Origin: Beutenbergia cavernae DSM 12333
GTDB lineage: Bacteria; Actinomycetota; Actinomycetes; Actinomycetales; Beutenbergiaceae
DNA: 64,000 nt
Direction of reading: 5' to 3'
Assembly (NCBI RefSeq): GCF_000023105.1
Contig: NC_012669.1
Span: 434,001-498,000 of the forward strand
Shown here: positions 1 through 8,592 of the stretch, in pieces
How the letters are laid out: each line of letters opens with the position of its first letter
Position numbering within the stretch: the first letter of the stretch is position 1
Position numbers and translations under genes: made by a program
The notes under the pieces: generated by a model
Told to the model about the DNA's origin: nothing
The model's input: only the letters and a program-made list of their open reading frames with translations
Databases searched by the model: none

Positions 1-279
1 CTGCCATCTGCCGAAGTAGGCGGCGACGATGCCGCGCACGTCCTCAGCGTCGAGGCTCCCCGACAACGTGGTGAAGTCGACGAGGTCGGCGAACACGACT
101 GTCACGAGTCGGCGTTGCTCGCCGGCGGTGCGGGCGGAGAGCGCGTCGAGGCGCTCGCGCAGCGGCCCGAGCGCCACGTCGACGACCTGGTCCCCCAGGG
201 TGTCGCGCTGCGCCTCGAGCGCCTCCATGGCACGCCGCAGCTGCGCGACGTCGTCTGCCCCCGGCACCTGGCCGGCCAT
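1..279 (-). CDS. Class III adenylate/guanylate cyclase, N-terminal fragment
   Basis: The minus strand is open from an ATG at 279 to the window edge, giving the first 93 residues only. Residues 56 to 74 read RRLVTVVFADLVDFTTLSG, the opening strand of the class III cyclase catalytic fold; D65 and D68 are candidate metal ligands. Such proteins make cAMP or cGMP from ATP or GTP. In actinobacteria this domain often begins a large protein that continues into AAA and TPR domains, which cannot be checked here. A GTG at 333 would add 18 residues and is a possible alternative start. It is divergent from a gene carrying a cyclic-nucleotide-binding domain, so the two may form one signalling unit (inference). 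Confidence 0.8.
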   Translation of the reverse strand, partial: MAGQVPGADDVAQLRRAMEALEAQRDTLGDQVVDVALGPLRERLDALSARTAGEQRRLVTVVFADLVDFTTLSGSLDAEDVRGIVAAYFGRWQ

Positions 280-424
280 GAGCCAACGGTAGAGGCGGGA
301 GCGGCGCCGCGTGCCCGACCGGCCCGCGATCACCCGGCCTCCGGCGCAGAATCACCCTGTTCCGGCAGCGCGCTGGCGCCTGCGGCCGAGGATGCTGGGC
401 CCGTGTCGTGGTGAGGAGCTCCCC

Positions 425-1447
425 ATGCGTGTGCAGGCGACGGCGACAGCTGTGTCGTGGATCCCGTCCGAGTCGGTGACCGGGGCGTTGCGCGCGGGCT
501 TCGACCTGCGGCTGTCCCACTACGACTCACCCCCTCCGGCGAGGCTGTCCTCCCCGGACGAGGTCCGGCGTCTCCGCGACGCCGACGGGTTCCGGTTCGC
601 GAACGTGCTGGGGGTTTGGGCCGACGTCGACGACGACGGGGTGCACGACGTCGGGATCTCGCCGTCGTCGGGGCTCGCCATGGGGGCGACGACGACGCGG
701 CTCGCGGGGCTCGCTATCCGGTTCGCGGCGGTGTCCCTGCCCGTGCTGCGCCATGAGCCGGAGGTGCTGGGCAGCGGGGTGCGGGTCGTGCAGACGGTCG
801 GCGGTCGCACGGGTGTGCCGCTGCCGCGCCCGGTGCCGCACCCGCCGTTCGTCCAGTGGTCGGCGCCGACCGTGTGGACGACGCTCGCGGTGACGCTCCG
901 GCCCGACGGCACGAGCGACGTCGAGCTCCTCGGCGCGAGCGCGTTCCCGCGGCACTGGGTCTACGGGCCCGACGGCACGCTCGTGGCGAAGAGCGGGCTC
1001 ACGGACCCCGACGGCTGGCTCAAGCACTCCTTCGGGGAGCGGACGCCGTGGAGCAGCTCGGACTCGTCGGTGCTGGTCGCTGAGGCGGAGAGCGCGCTCG
1101 AGCGGGAGCTGTCGGCGCTCATCATGCGCGGCGGCGCTGAGCCCGAGATCCGGCGTGTCGGTGCCGGCGCCGCCGTGATGCGCCAGGGTGAGCCTGGCGA
1201 CGAGCTCTTCCTCGTGCTCGACGGCGTCCTCGACGTGGCTGTCGACTCGACGATCGTGGCAGAGGTCGGGCCGGGCGCCGTCATCGGCGAACGTGCGCTC
1301 CTGGAGGGTGGTCGGCGCACGGCGACGGTGCGGGCGCGGACCCCGGCGCGGCTCGCCGTCGCGGGGGCCGACGCCGTGGACCTCGACCGGCTCCGCGAGC
1401 TCGCCGCGGGTCACCAGCGGGAGATCGGCGCGACGCCGGTCGCCTGA
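425..1447 (+). CDS. Cyclic-nucleotide-binding domain protein
   Basis: A 340-residue protein with two parts. Residues about 1 to 220 form a domain I do not recognise. Residues about 230 to 335 are a cyclic-nucleotide-binding domain: GEPGDELFLVLDG, then the phosphate-binding cassette around G288-E289 with R297/R298 in GGRRTAT, where the family binds the cyclic phosphate. There is no DNA-binding helix-turn-helix after the domain, unlike CRP, so it is unlikely to be a CRP-type activator. AGGAG lies about 10 nt before the ATG at 425, which is why I prefer this start over longer open frames. It is divergent from the cyclase gene ending at position 1, and so is a plausible receptor for that cyclase's product. 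Confidence 0.8.
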   Translation: MRVQATATAVSWIPSESVTGALRAGFDLRLSHYDSPPPARLSSPDEVRRLRDADGFRFANVLGVWADVDDDGVHDVGISPSSGLAMGATTTRLAGLAIRFAAVSLPVLRHEPEVLGSGVRVVQTVGGRTGVPLPRPVPHPPFVQWSAPTVWTTLAVTLRPDGTSDVELLGASAFPRHWVYGPDGTLVAKSGLTDPDGWLKHSFGERTPWSSSDSSVLVAEAESALERELSALIMRGGAEPEIRRVGAGAAVMRQGEPGDELFLVLDGVLDVAVDSTIVAEVGPGAVIGERALLEGGRRTATVRARTPARLAVAGADAVDLDRLRELAAGHQREIGATPVA

Positions 1448-1558
1448 CGGGCGGCGGGCCGGCGTCCGACGTCGCTTGGCGGGCGCCCGCCGTGACTGCC
1501 GGGTCGGGATGGTGCGGAAACCGTGGTGCGCCCGGCGCGGGTCTGGCATCCTCTGGCC

Positions 1559-2107
1559 ATGGTGACGGGCAGCACCACGATGACGACGGCGCGGGCAACG
1601 ATGCATGCGCGTTCGCTCCCGCTCGCGCTGACCTCGGTGACACTCATTGCGCTGTTGTTCTGCGAGATGGCGTACCCCCACAGCCCGTACCCCCAAGGGC
1701 TGGTGCCGGGTGTCGCGTACCTCGTGACGTTCCTGATCGTCCGAGCGATTCGGCCACGGGAGCCGATGGGTGTCCGTGTGCCCTACGGGGTGCTTGCTCT
1801 AGTCCTGCTCGCGCTCGGCATCATGCCGCTCGTCGGGATGTTCGCGGGCGCGCCGTTTCTCCTCGGGCTCGGCCTCGTCACGCTGGGGATTCGCGACCGC
1901 GATGCGTGGCTCTGGGTCCCCGGGATTGCGCTGATGGTCCTAAGCCCACTCATGGCGTTCTGGACTATCGAGAACCACCTGGGCCTGAATTCGGAGAGCG
2001 TCCTCGGTGCGCTCGTCGTGGCATTCGCCGGACTTGGGGGTTCCGCCTGGCGCCGGGAGCGCGAGATCCTCACGGCGCCTGTCTGGCCGGTGGGCTCGGC
2101 GATCTGA
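1559..2107 (+). CDS. Small multi-pass membrane protein, unknown function
   Basis: About 182 residues with five or six hydrophobic segments (for example VPYGVLALVLLALGIMPLVG and WVPGIALMVLSPLMAFWTI) and a short charged C-terminus. I do not recognise a family. The start is uncertain: ATG 1559, GTG 1562 and ATG 1580 are all in frame and none has a good ribosome-binding site. A CATCCT box 6 nt before 1559 would allow a leaderless transcript from that codon. It follows the cyclic-nucleotide-binding gene by about 110 bp in the same direction, with no overlap to prove an operon. Confidence 0.55.
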   Translation: MVTGSTTMTTARATMHARSLPLALTSVTLIALLFCEMAYPHSPYPQGLVPGVAYLVTFLIVRAIRPREPMGVRVPYGVLALVLLALGIMPLVGMFAGAPFLLGLGLVTLGIRDRDAWLWVPGIALMVLSPLMAFWTIENHLGLNSESVLGALVVAFAGLGGSAWRREREILTAPVWPVGSAI

Positions 2108-2195
2108 CGACGCCGGGGCGAAGCTTCGTCGAACGCGGGGGTTCGGTCGTGCGCGTCGTTCGTGGGCGGGGAGGGTGTGTGTTCCGGAGGCGTGT

Positions 2196-2248
2196 TCGTT
2201 CTGGTCGTTTCGTGAGCACCCGACCGGTCGGCGAAACGACCAGAACGA
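2196..2248. repeat. 17-bp perfect inverted repeat
   Basis: 2196-2212 and 2232-2248 are perfect inverted copies containing CGTTCTGGTCGTTTCG, separated by 19 nt that include the palindrome GACCGGTC. The right arm lies inside the first unit of the tandem array described next. In RNA this would be a strong hairpin after the membrane-protein gene, but no T-run follows. Confidence 0.8.
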
Positions 2249-2403
2249 TCAGGTTCCGGGAGCGCATGCGTCGTCCGGGCACCCGACCGGCCGCGAAACG
2301 ACCAGAACGATCAGGTTCCGGGAGCGCATGCGTCGTCCGGGCACCCGGCCGGTCGCCGAAACGATCACAACGTCCAGGTTCCCGGAAGGCATGCGCCATC
2401 CGG
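2216..2403. repeat. Three tandem direct repeats of 62-63 bp
   Basis: Units at 2216-2278, 2279-2340 and 2341-2403. The first two are nearly identical; the third has diverged at about ten positions. Each unit starts GCACCCGACCGG, holds CGAAACGACCAGAACG and ends GCATGCGTCGTCCGG. The 435-bp gap 2108-2542 contains this array, the inverted repeat and no credible gene: open frames across it only translate the repeat. Possible roles are a transcription end, a protein-binding array or slippage-derived filler. Confidence 0.85.
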
Positions 2404-2542
2404 GCCCGTATCACCGCCGCGACTGGTCCGGTCCAGCCGACCGGTACGGCGAGAGCGCACAACGTGAACCGCTGTCTGTCGGCGGTGCGCCGACCTGCGG
2501 ACCCGACGGCCGCCGTCGTCGGCGTGTACTAGCGTCGTTCCC

Positions 2543-3856
2543 GTGCCGCCGAAGCCCGCCGAGACGCCCCAGCCCACCGACCTGAGGGCGGCCATCGACG
2601 CCCCGCTCAGCTGGATCGGGCGCCCCGCCCACGCGCGCTGGCTCGAGGCCCACACCGACGACCTGCTCGCGTTCGCCAGCGGCGCCGGGACCCCGCACGG
2701 CTTCGGCTACCTGGACGCCGACGGCGGCCTGCGCCCGGGCAAGGACACCGAGCTCTGGATCACGTGCCGCATGATCCACTCGTTCAGCCTCGGGGTGCTG
2801 CTGGGTCGGCCCGGCTGCGCGCCGCTCGTCGACCACGGCCTGGAGGCGCTGCGCACCTCGTTCGCCGACGACGCGAACGGCGGCTGGTACTCCGCCGTCG
2901 GCCCCGACGGCCCGACCCAGCCGATCAAGGAGGCGTACGCGCACGCGTTCGTGCTCCTCGCGACGTCGAGCGCGATGCTCGCGGGCCGGCCCGGCGCCGC
3001 CGCGCTGCTCGGGCAGGCGCAGGCCGTGCACACGGAGAAGTTCTGGCGCGAGGACGAGGGCATGGCCGTTGAGTCCTGGAACGAGGACTTCACGGAGTGC
3101 GAGGCCTACCGGGGCGTCAACGCGAACATGCACACGGTCGAGGCGTACCTCGCGGTCGCGGACGCCACAGGTGAGTCGCTCTGGCGCGACCGCGCGGTGC
3201 GGATCCTGCGCCGTGTGCTGGGGTACGCCAAGGACTACGAGTGGCGCATCCCGGAGCACTTCTCGCCGTCGTGGGAGCCGCTGCCGGACTACAACACCGA
3301 CGACCGGGCGCACCCGTTCCGGCCGTACGGGGCCACTGTCGGGCACTGGTTCGAGTGGGCGCGGCTCGCGCTCCACGCCCACGCCGCGCTGCTCGCGCAG
3401 GCGGGCGAGGGCGACGTCGGCTCCGTGACGGATGACGTGCAGTGGCTGCTCGACGGCGCCGTCGCCCTGTTCGGCGCCGGTGTGAGCGAGGGGTGGGACG
3501 TCGACGGCGCACCGGGCTTCGTCTACACGGTGGACTTCGCCGGGGTGCCGATCGTGCGGGACCGCATGCACTGGGTGGTCACAGAGGCGCTCGGCGCGGC
3601 CGCCGCCCTGTACGCGGCGACCGGCGACGACGACTACGCCGCCTGGTACGCCACGTGGTGGGACTACGCCCACGAGTTCCTGCTCGACGCCACGGGCTCG
3701 TGGATCCACGAGCTGGACCCGTCGAACGCGCCGGCCGACTCCGTGTGGCCCGGCAAGCCGGACATCTACCACGCGATCCAGGCCACGCTCATCCCGCGGC
3801 TCCCGCTCAACCCGGCTCTGGCGAGCTCGCTCAAGGCCGGGCTGCTCGACGCCTGA
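2543..3856 (+). CDS. AGE-family epimerase/isomerase (N-acylglucosamine 2-epimerase fold)
   Basis: A 437-residue protein of the (alpha/alpha)6-barrel family that includes N-acylglucosamine 2-epimerase, YihS-type aldose-ketose isomerases and mannose isomerase. Family signatures are VNANMHTVEAYL near residue 193 and the C-terminal VWPGKPDIYHAIQATLIPRL, which supply the conserved His residues of the active site. Length is normal for the family. It should interconvert free sugars such as mannose, glucose and fructose in the cytoplasm; substrate cannot be read from sequence. GTG 2543 lies 7 nt after TAGCGT (2530-2535), typical of a leaderless start. No sugar transporter is adjacent. Confidence 0.85.
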   Translation: MPPKPAETPQPTDLRAAIDAPLSWIGRPAHARWLEAHTDDLLAFASGAGTPHGFGYLDADGGLRPGKDTELWITCRMIHSFSLGVLLGRPGCAPLVDHGLEALRTSFADDANGGWYSAVGPDGPTQPIKEAYAHAFVLLATSSAMLAGRPGAAALLGQAQAVHTEKFWREDEGMAVESWNEDFTECEAYRGVNANMHTVEAYLAVADATGESLWRDRAVRILRRVLGYAKDYEWRIPEHFSPSWEPLPDYNTDDRAHPFRPYGATVGHWFEWARLALHAHAALLAQAGEGDVGSVTDDVQWLLDGAVALFGAGVSEGWDVDGAPGFVYTVDFAGVPIVRDRMHWVVTEALGAAAALYAATGDDDYAAWYATWWDYAHEFLLDATGSWIHELDPSNAPADSVWPGKPDIYHAIQATLIPRLPLNPALASSLKAGLLDA

Positions 3857-4038
3857 GGTCCGCGCCGACCGTGCGGCTGCTCCCCGGTCCGGTCGGTCCT
3901 GGGGGAACAACCACACGGTCGCGCGCCGCCCGCTCACGAGACCTGCACAGAAGGTGCCGCTCGATCCCGACCGGCTGGCGCCGTCGAGCACCTAGCATCG
4001 AGCCGCGCGGCAACGGCCAACCGGAGGGGACACACACG

Positions 4039-5988
4039 ATGACGGTGCGGGACCTACGCGCGGCGGGCGGCGCCGTCGTCGCCCTCCTGGTGCTCACCGG
4101 GACGCTGACCGCGTGCTCGCCGGGTCGGCCGGGGCCGGGGGACTCCGCGGAGGCGCTCGCGAGCGCGCTCGCCGGCGGCGACGAGAGCGACGTCGGGGCC
4201 GTCACGTGGACCGGGTCCACGCCCGACAAGGTCACCACGCACCTCACCGACACGTTCGCGGCGCTCGACGGCGTGGAGCGCACGGTGCAGGTCGCCGAGC
4301 TGGAGGAGCCGGGCGACGACGACGGCGACGGTGACCCCGACACCGCCGCTGCGGAGCTCGCCTGGGAGTGGGACTTCGGCGACGGCGGCGAGAGCTGGAC
4401 GTACGCGACGACGGCGCAGCTCGCGTGGGACGAGGAGACCGAGACGTGGACGGCGGCGTGGTCACCCGAGCTGCTCGTGCCCGGCCTGACGCCGACGGAG
4501 CTGCTCTCGCTCACGCGGACGAGCGGGGAGCGCGGCGAGGTCGTCGACGCGAACGGCGGCGCGATCGTCATGGACCGCGGCGTGCTGCGCATCGGGATCG
4601 ACAAGACGATGGTCGACGCCGCCGACGCGCCCGCCTCGGGGCTCGCCCTCGCAGAGCTGCTGGAGTTCGACGACCCGCAGGCGTTCGCCGACCGCGTCGC
4701 CGCCGCCGGGGAGCGCGCCTGGGTCGAGGCGATCATCGTCCGGGTGTCGGAACCCGGGGTGGACCTCGACGCCGTCGCCGCCATCGACGGAGCGCGCGCC
4801 ATCGACGACACGCGTCCGCTCGCCCCGACGTCCACGTTCGCGCGGCCGATCCTCGGGCGTGCCGGACCGGCGACGGCGGAGATCGTCGAGGAGTCCGACG
4901 GCGCCGTCGTCGCCGACGAGATCACCGGGCTGTCCGGGCTGCAGCGCCAGTACGACGAGGTGCTGCGCGGCGTGCCGGGGTACCTCGTGGAGGCGGTGCG
5001 CGAGGACGGTCGGCCGCGGACCCTGTTCGAGCGGGACCCGGCGCGCGGGTCCGACCTGGCGCTGACGCTCGACGCGCCCACGCAGATCCTCGCGGAGGAG
5101 GTGCTCGCCGGTGTCGGCCCCGCGAGCGCGCTGGTGGCGATCCGGCCCTCGGACGGCGCCGTGCTCGCTGCGGCGAGCGGTCCGGGATCCGCCGGGGAGA
5201 ACACCGCGATGCTCGGCCAGTTCGCGCCCGGCTCGACGTTCAAGGTGGTGACGGCGCTCGCGTTGCTGCGCTCCGGCGTCGGCGTCACCGAACCGACGCT
5301 CCCGTGCACGCCGACCGTCACCGTCGACGGGCGCGAGTTCGACAACTTTCCGGGCTACCCCGAGGCCGGGCTCGGCGACGTGCCGCTGCGCACGGTCATC
5401 GCGCAGTCCTGCAACACGGCGCTCATCGCGTCGCGCGACTCGGCGCCTCCCGACGCGCTCGCCGACGCCGCAGCGGCGCTCGGCCTCGGCGTCGAGCCGT
5501 CGCTCGCGTACCCGGCGTGGCTGGGTTCCGTGCCGACCGACGTCGACGCGGGCGGCACCGAGCACGCCGCGTCGATGATCGGGCAGGGGCGGGTGCTCGC
5601 GTCGCCGCTCGCGATGGCGACCGTCGCGGCCTCGGTCGTGCGGGGCGCGGCCGTGACGCCGGTGCTCGTGGCCGACGCCGACCAGGAGCCGGCGCCCGAG
5701 GCGGAGACGCCACTCACCGACGAGGAGGCGACGGCGCTGCGCGAGCTGATGCGCGCCGTCGTCACGGAGGGCAGCGGGTCGCTCCTGGCGGACGTGCCGG
5801 GGGAGCCCGTCAGCGCGAAGAGCGGGACGGCGCAGTACGGCGACGCCGACCCGCCGCACACGCACGCGTGGATGATCGCGACGCAGGGCGACCTCGCGGT
5901 GGCGGTGTTCGTGGAACGCGGGGACTACGGCTCGGCGACGTCGGGGCCGATCGTGGAGGCGTTCCTGCGGGGGCTCGCCGCCCTCTGA
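4039..5988 (+). CDS. Penicillin-binding transpeptidase lipoprotein, MecA-like N-domain
   Basis: A 649-residue class B-like penicillin-binding protein that should cross-link peptidoglycan outside the membrane. It has a lipoprotein signal (LTGTLTAC, acylated C26), an NTF2-like MecA N-terminal domain at about 35 to 145, a dimerisation segment, and a transpeptidase domain with the three active-site motifs: S399-T-F-K402 (nucleophile Ser), S457-C-N459, and K594-S-G-T. The last box is KSGT rather than KTGT, a tolerated variant. GGAGGGGA sits 8 nt before the ATG and TAGCAT at 3993 is a likely -10. Homologues of this layout are accessory PBPs, sometimes with low beta-lactam affinity; resistance is not shown here. 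Confidence 0.88.
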   Translation: MTVRDLRAAGGAVVALLVLTGTLTACSPGRPGPGDSAEALASALAGGDESDVGAVTWTGSTPDKVTTHLTDTFAALDGVERTVQVAELEEPGDDDGDGDPDTAAAELAWEWDFGDGGESWTYATTAQLAWDEETETWTAAWSPELLVPGLTPTELLSLTRTSGERGEVVDANGGAIVMDRGVLRIGIDKTMVDAADAPASGLALAELLEFDDPQAFADRVAAAGERAWVEAIIVRVSEPGVDLDAVAAIDGARAIDDTRPLAPTSTFARPILGRAGPATAEIVEESDGAVVADEITGLSGLQRQYDEVLRGVPGYLVEAVREDGRPRTLFERDPARGSDLALTLDAPTQILAEEVLAGVGPASALVAIRPSDGAVLAAASGPGSAGENTAMLGQFAPGSTFKVVTALALLRSGVGVTEPTLPCTPTVTVDGREFDNFPGYPEAGLGDVPLRTVIAQSCNTALIASRDSAPPDALADAAAALGLGVEPSLAYPAWLGSVPTDVDAGGTEHAASMIGQGRVLASPLAMATVAASVVRGAAVTPVLVADADQEPAPEAETPLTDEEATALRELMRAVVTEGSGSLLADVPGEPVSAKSGTAQYGDADPPHTHAWMIATQGDLAVAVFVERGDYGSATSGPIVEAFLRGLAAL

Positions 5989-5992
5989 CCTT

Positions 5993-6068
5993 CGCGAGAG
6001 GTTCTCTGCGCGACCGCGAGAGGTTCTGTGCGTGACCGCGAGAGGATCTGTGCGTGACCGCGAGAGGT
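5993..6068 (+). repeat. Tandem array of a 22-bp repeat, four copies
   Basis: The core CGCGAGAGG begins at 5993, 6015, 6037 and 6059, an exact 22-bp period, each followed by a variant of TTCTGTGCGTGAC. The last copy runs into the -10-like TAGGGT (6075-6080) of the sulfatase gene. Copies are contiguous, with no spacers, so this is not CRISPR. The same repeat occurs inverted at 8435-8531. In both places the array reads in the same direction as the gene whose start it precedes (sulfatase here, acetyltransferase there). Confidence 0.9.
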
Positions 6069-6087
6069 TCTTTGTAGGGTGCCGAGC

Positions 6088-7482
6088 ATGCGCCGACCCA
6101 ACGTCGTCCTGATCCTGTCCGACGACCACGGGTACGCGGACCGCGGCGCGCTCGGCCTGGACCCGGCGGTGCGCACGCCGGCGCTGGACCGCCTGGCCGC
6201 CGACGGCGTGACGTGCACCGACGCGTACGTCACGGCGCCGATCTGCAGCCCGTCCCGCGCGGCGATCATCTCGGGCGCCTACCAGCAGCGCTGGGGCGCG
6301 AGGTGGTTCGACTCCTCGCGCTTCGGCGACGAGCGCACGTCCCTCGCCGAACGGTTCGCCGAGCTCGGCTACGCCACGGGCTACCTCGGCAAGGTGCACT
6401 ACGGCCCGGAGGACGTCGGCGACCGCGCGTGCCCGCCGCACCACGGCTTCGCCGAGACGTACTACGGGCTCGCCGGCCGCCAGCAGGGACGCCTGAACTA
6501 CTTGCGGCACTCCGACGACGCCGTCGCGGAGTACGGGCCGGAGGCGTCCTGGCGCATGGCCGTCCAGCCGATGCTCTCCGGCGACGACCCCGAGGACCTC
6601 GAGGGCTTCCTCACGGCGGAGCTCGGCCGCCGGTCGCGCACGTTCGTCGACGACCACGCCGCCGAGCCGTTCTTCCTCATGCTCGCGTTCAACGCGGTGC
6701 ACAACTTCTGTTGGCAGCTGCCGCCGGACGAGCTGCGCCGCCGCGGGCTCCCGGCGCGCGACGACTGGCACGACGCCGACGCCCAGGGCTACGCGGACTG
6801 GTACGACGGCGCCATCACCCCGAACCTGGAGCACGGCCGCGAGTACTACCTCGCGCAGCTCGAGCTCATGGACGCCGAGATCGCCGCGCTCCTCGACACG
6901 CTGGAGGAGCGCGGTCTCGCCGACGACACGATCGTCGTCTACCTCACCGACAACGGCGGCTCGACCTGCAACTACGGCAGCAACGCGCCCCTCGCCGGCA
7001 CGAAGTACACGCTGTGGGAGGGCGGGATCCGGGTGCCGTTCCTCGTCCGGTGGCCGGGCGGCGGGTGGGCGGGCGGCCGGACGACGACGGCGCTCGTCAG
7101 CTCGCTCGATCTGGTCCCCACGCTCGTCGCGGCGGCGGGCGGGGCGGTCGACGACGTCGACGGCGTCGACCTGGCCGACGTGCTGAGCGGCGCCGGCGAT
7201 CGCGCGCACGACGCGCTCCACTGGGACTGCGGCTTCCAGTGGGCGGTCCGCGAGGGCGACCTCAAGCTCCGCTACGTCGACGGCGCGTCCGAGACGGCCG
7301 CCGGGATCCGCGCCGTCGAGCACGCGGACCCGGGGGACGGCCTGACGCTCGTCGACCTCGCGGCGGACGTCGCGGAGCGGCGAGACCTGGCGGGTGATCG
7401 GCCCGACGACGTCGCCCGTCTTCTCGCGCGGCACGAGGTGTGGCGGCGGGACGTCGGGTGGGCCGACCCGGTACCGCGCTGA
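6088..7482 (+). CDS. Type I sulfatase (formylglycine-dependent)
   Basis: A 464-residue arylsulfatase-family hydrolase. The metal site starts with D12-D13-H14 in LSDDHGYAD, and C53 in the motif CSPSR is the residue converted to formylglycine by a maturase not present in this window. Downstream are YLTDNGG and GTKYTLWEGGIRVPF, both usual in the fold. No signal peptide is visible, so it may act in the cytoplasm or leave by another route. TAGGGT ends 7 nt before the ATG with no ribosome-binding site, suggesting a leaderless mRNA; GTG 6079 is a less likely start. It is convergent with the acetyltransferase, the two stops being 6 bp apart. Substrate is unknown; sulfated sugars are typical. Confidence 0.88.
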   Translation: MRRPNVVLILSDDHGYADRGALGLDPAVRTPALDRLAADGVTCTDAYVTAPICSPSRAAIISGAYQQRWGARWFDSSRFGDERTSLAERFAELGYATGYLGKVHYGPEDVGDRACPPHHGFAETYYGLAGRQQGRLNYLRHSDDAVAEYGPEASWRMAVQPMLSGDDPEDLEGFLTAELGRRSRTFVDDHAAEPFFLMLAFNAVHNFCWQLPPDELRRRGLPARDDWHDADAQGYADWYDGAITPNLEHGREYYLAQLELMDAEIAALLDTLEERGLADDTIVVYLTDNGGSTCNYGSNAPLAGTKYTLWEGGIRVPFLVRWPGGGWAGGRTTTALVSSLDLVPTLVAAAGGAVDDVDGVDLADVLSGAGDRAHDALHWDCGFQWAVREGDLKLRYVDGASETAAGIRAVEHADPGDGLTLVDLAADVAERRDLAGDRPDDVARLLARHEVWRRDVGWADPVPR

Positions 7483-7488
7483 CCGACG

Positions 7489-8352
7489 TCAGGCGCGGTG
7501 CTCCGTGAGCCACGCCGTCGCGAACGCCGCCGCCGCGGCCAGAGGGAACAGGCGCGCCGTCGCGTCGCCCACCCGACCGACGACCACGCCGCCGCCACCC
7601 GCGCCGGACGCGGCGCCGTCGTCGTCGTGGGCGGCAGCCTCGAAGGCGGCGCCGAGCTCGGGGAAGCCCTCGTCGTCGAGCTCGACGTCCGTGTAGGTGA
7701 CCCACTCCCGCGTGCCGTCGGCGCGGAGCACCGCGCACGACGACGGCGCCAGGCGCGGCCGCGGCACGCGGTACTCGGCGAGGTGGAACGTGGTGCACGC
7801 GTCGTAGCCGACGCCGAGCAGCAGCACGCGCGCGCCGAGGCGTTCGAGGTGGCCGAGAGGGGAGTCGTCGCCGAGGTTGCACTCGAGCGGATGCGGCTCG
7901 GTGACCTCGGCGGCACGCGCCCCGAGCGCCGTGAACGACGACTGCGGGTGCGCGCTCCGCACCGCCCCCGGCACGGCCCGCACGGCGTCGGGGATGCGGC
8001 CCATCCCGCGCGTCGGGCTCGTGCGCGGGTCATACCCCGGCATCTCGGCGCGGATGAGGGGCCACCAGTCCTCGGGGACGGGCGGCGCCTGCCATCCGGC
8101 GGGGTCGGTGTTGTCCATGGAGTGGGTGGGTACGGCGAGGGTGCCGTCCGGCCCGAGCGCGTCGAGGAGCGCATCGACCACGGCGGGCGCGCCCCCGCAC
8201 ACCCATCCCAGCGAGCTCAGCGAGGAGTGCACGAGCAGCGTCTCGCCAGGCCGGACGCCGAGCGCGGCGAGGTCCTGAGCGAGCGAGGAGCGCGTCTGCA
8301 GCGAGCGGCCGTGGAGGTCCGTGGACGACGACGGCGGAGCGGGCGTGGTCAT
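7489..8352 (-). CDS. AAC(3)-family aminoglycoside N-acetyltransferase-like protein
   Basis: A 287-residue protein of the Antibiotic_NAT family. Signatures are LLVHSSLSSLGWVCGGA near residue 39, RSAHPQSSFTALG near 132 and the DDSPLGHLERLG loop near 161; the His and Ser positions used by AAC(3) enzymes are present. Family members move acetyl from acetyl-CoA to the 3-amino group of aminoglycosides, but chromosomal actinobacterial homologues often act on other amines. A run of Ala/Gly and acidic residues at about 235 to 255 is an insertion. The start region lies beside the 22-bp repeat array. Confidence 0.82.
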   Translation of the reverse strand: MTTPAPPSSSTDLHGRSLQTRSSLAQDLAALGVRPGETLLVHSSLSSLGWVCGGAPAVVDALLDALGPDGTLAVPTHSMDNTDPAGWQAPPVPEDWWPLIRAEMPGYDPRTSPTRGMGRIPDAVRAVPGAVRSAHPQSSFTALGARAAEVTEPHPLECNLGDDSPLGHLERLGARVLLLGVGYDACTTFHLAEYRVPRPRLAPSSCAVLRADGTREWVTYTDVELDDEGFPELGAAFEAAAHDDDGAASGAGGGGVVVGRVGDATARLFPLAAAAAFATAWLTEHRA

Positions 8353-8434
8353 GGCGGTGCGGTCTCCCCGGGTGTGCGTCCCGTCAGCGTGCCAGGGGCG
8401 TCAAGGGAGATACGGGGGCGAGCGCCGCGAAGAT

Positions 8435-8531
8435 CCTCTCGCGAACGCGCAGAGATCCTCTCGCGGTGGCGCAGACTTCCTCTCGCGAACGCGCAGAGAT
8501 CCTCTCGCGAACGCGCAGGGATCCTCTCGCG
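8435..8531 (-). repeat. Tandem array of the 22-bp repeat, five copies, inverted
   Basis: Read on the plus strand, CCTCTCGCG begins at 8435, 8457, 8479, 8501 and 8523, again an exact 22-bp period; on the minus strand this is the CGCGAGAGG core seen at 5993-6068. The array fills most of the 240-bp gap between the divergent acetyltransferase (start 8352) and the ABC exporter (start 8593). The third copy differs in its tail (ACTT in place of AGAT on the plus strand). Confidence 0.9.
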
Positions 8532-8592
8532 AAGGTGGGGGTGAAGGCGCCCTGAGGGCGCCGTGAAACCGGGGCCGTCGAGCATGGTCGCC

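Noticed and set aside
2216-2403. CRISPR or VNTR inside a gene
   Set aside because: Units are directly joined and open frames through them only translate the repeat; no start with a ribosome-binding site.
5993-6068. CRISPR array
   Set aside because: The 22-bp units are contiguous with no unique spacers, and no cas genes are present.
4462-7434. A 990-codon minus-strand open frame across the PBP and sulfatase genes
   Set aside because: Low-complexity Arg/Val/Ala sequence, spans two real genes and an intergenic array, no ribosome-binding site.
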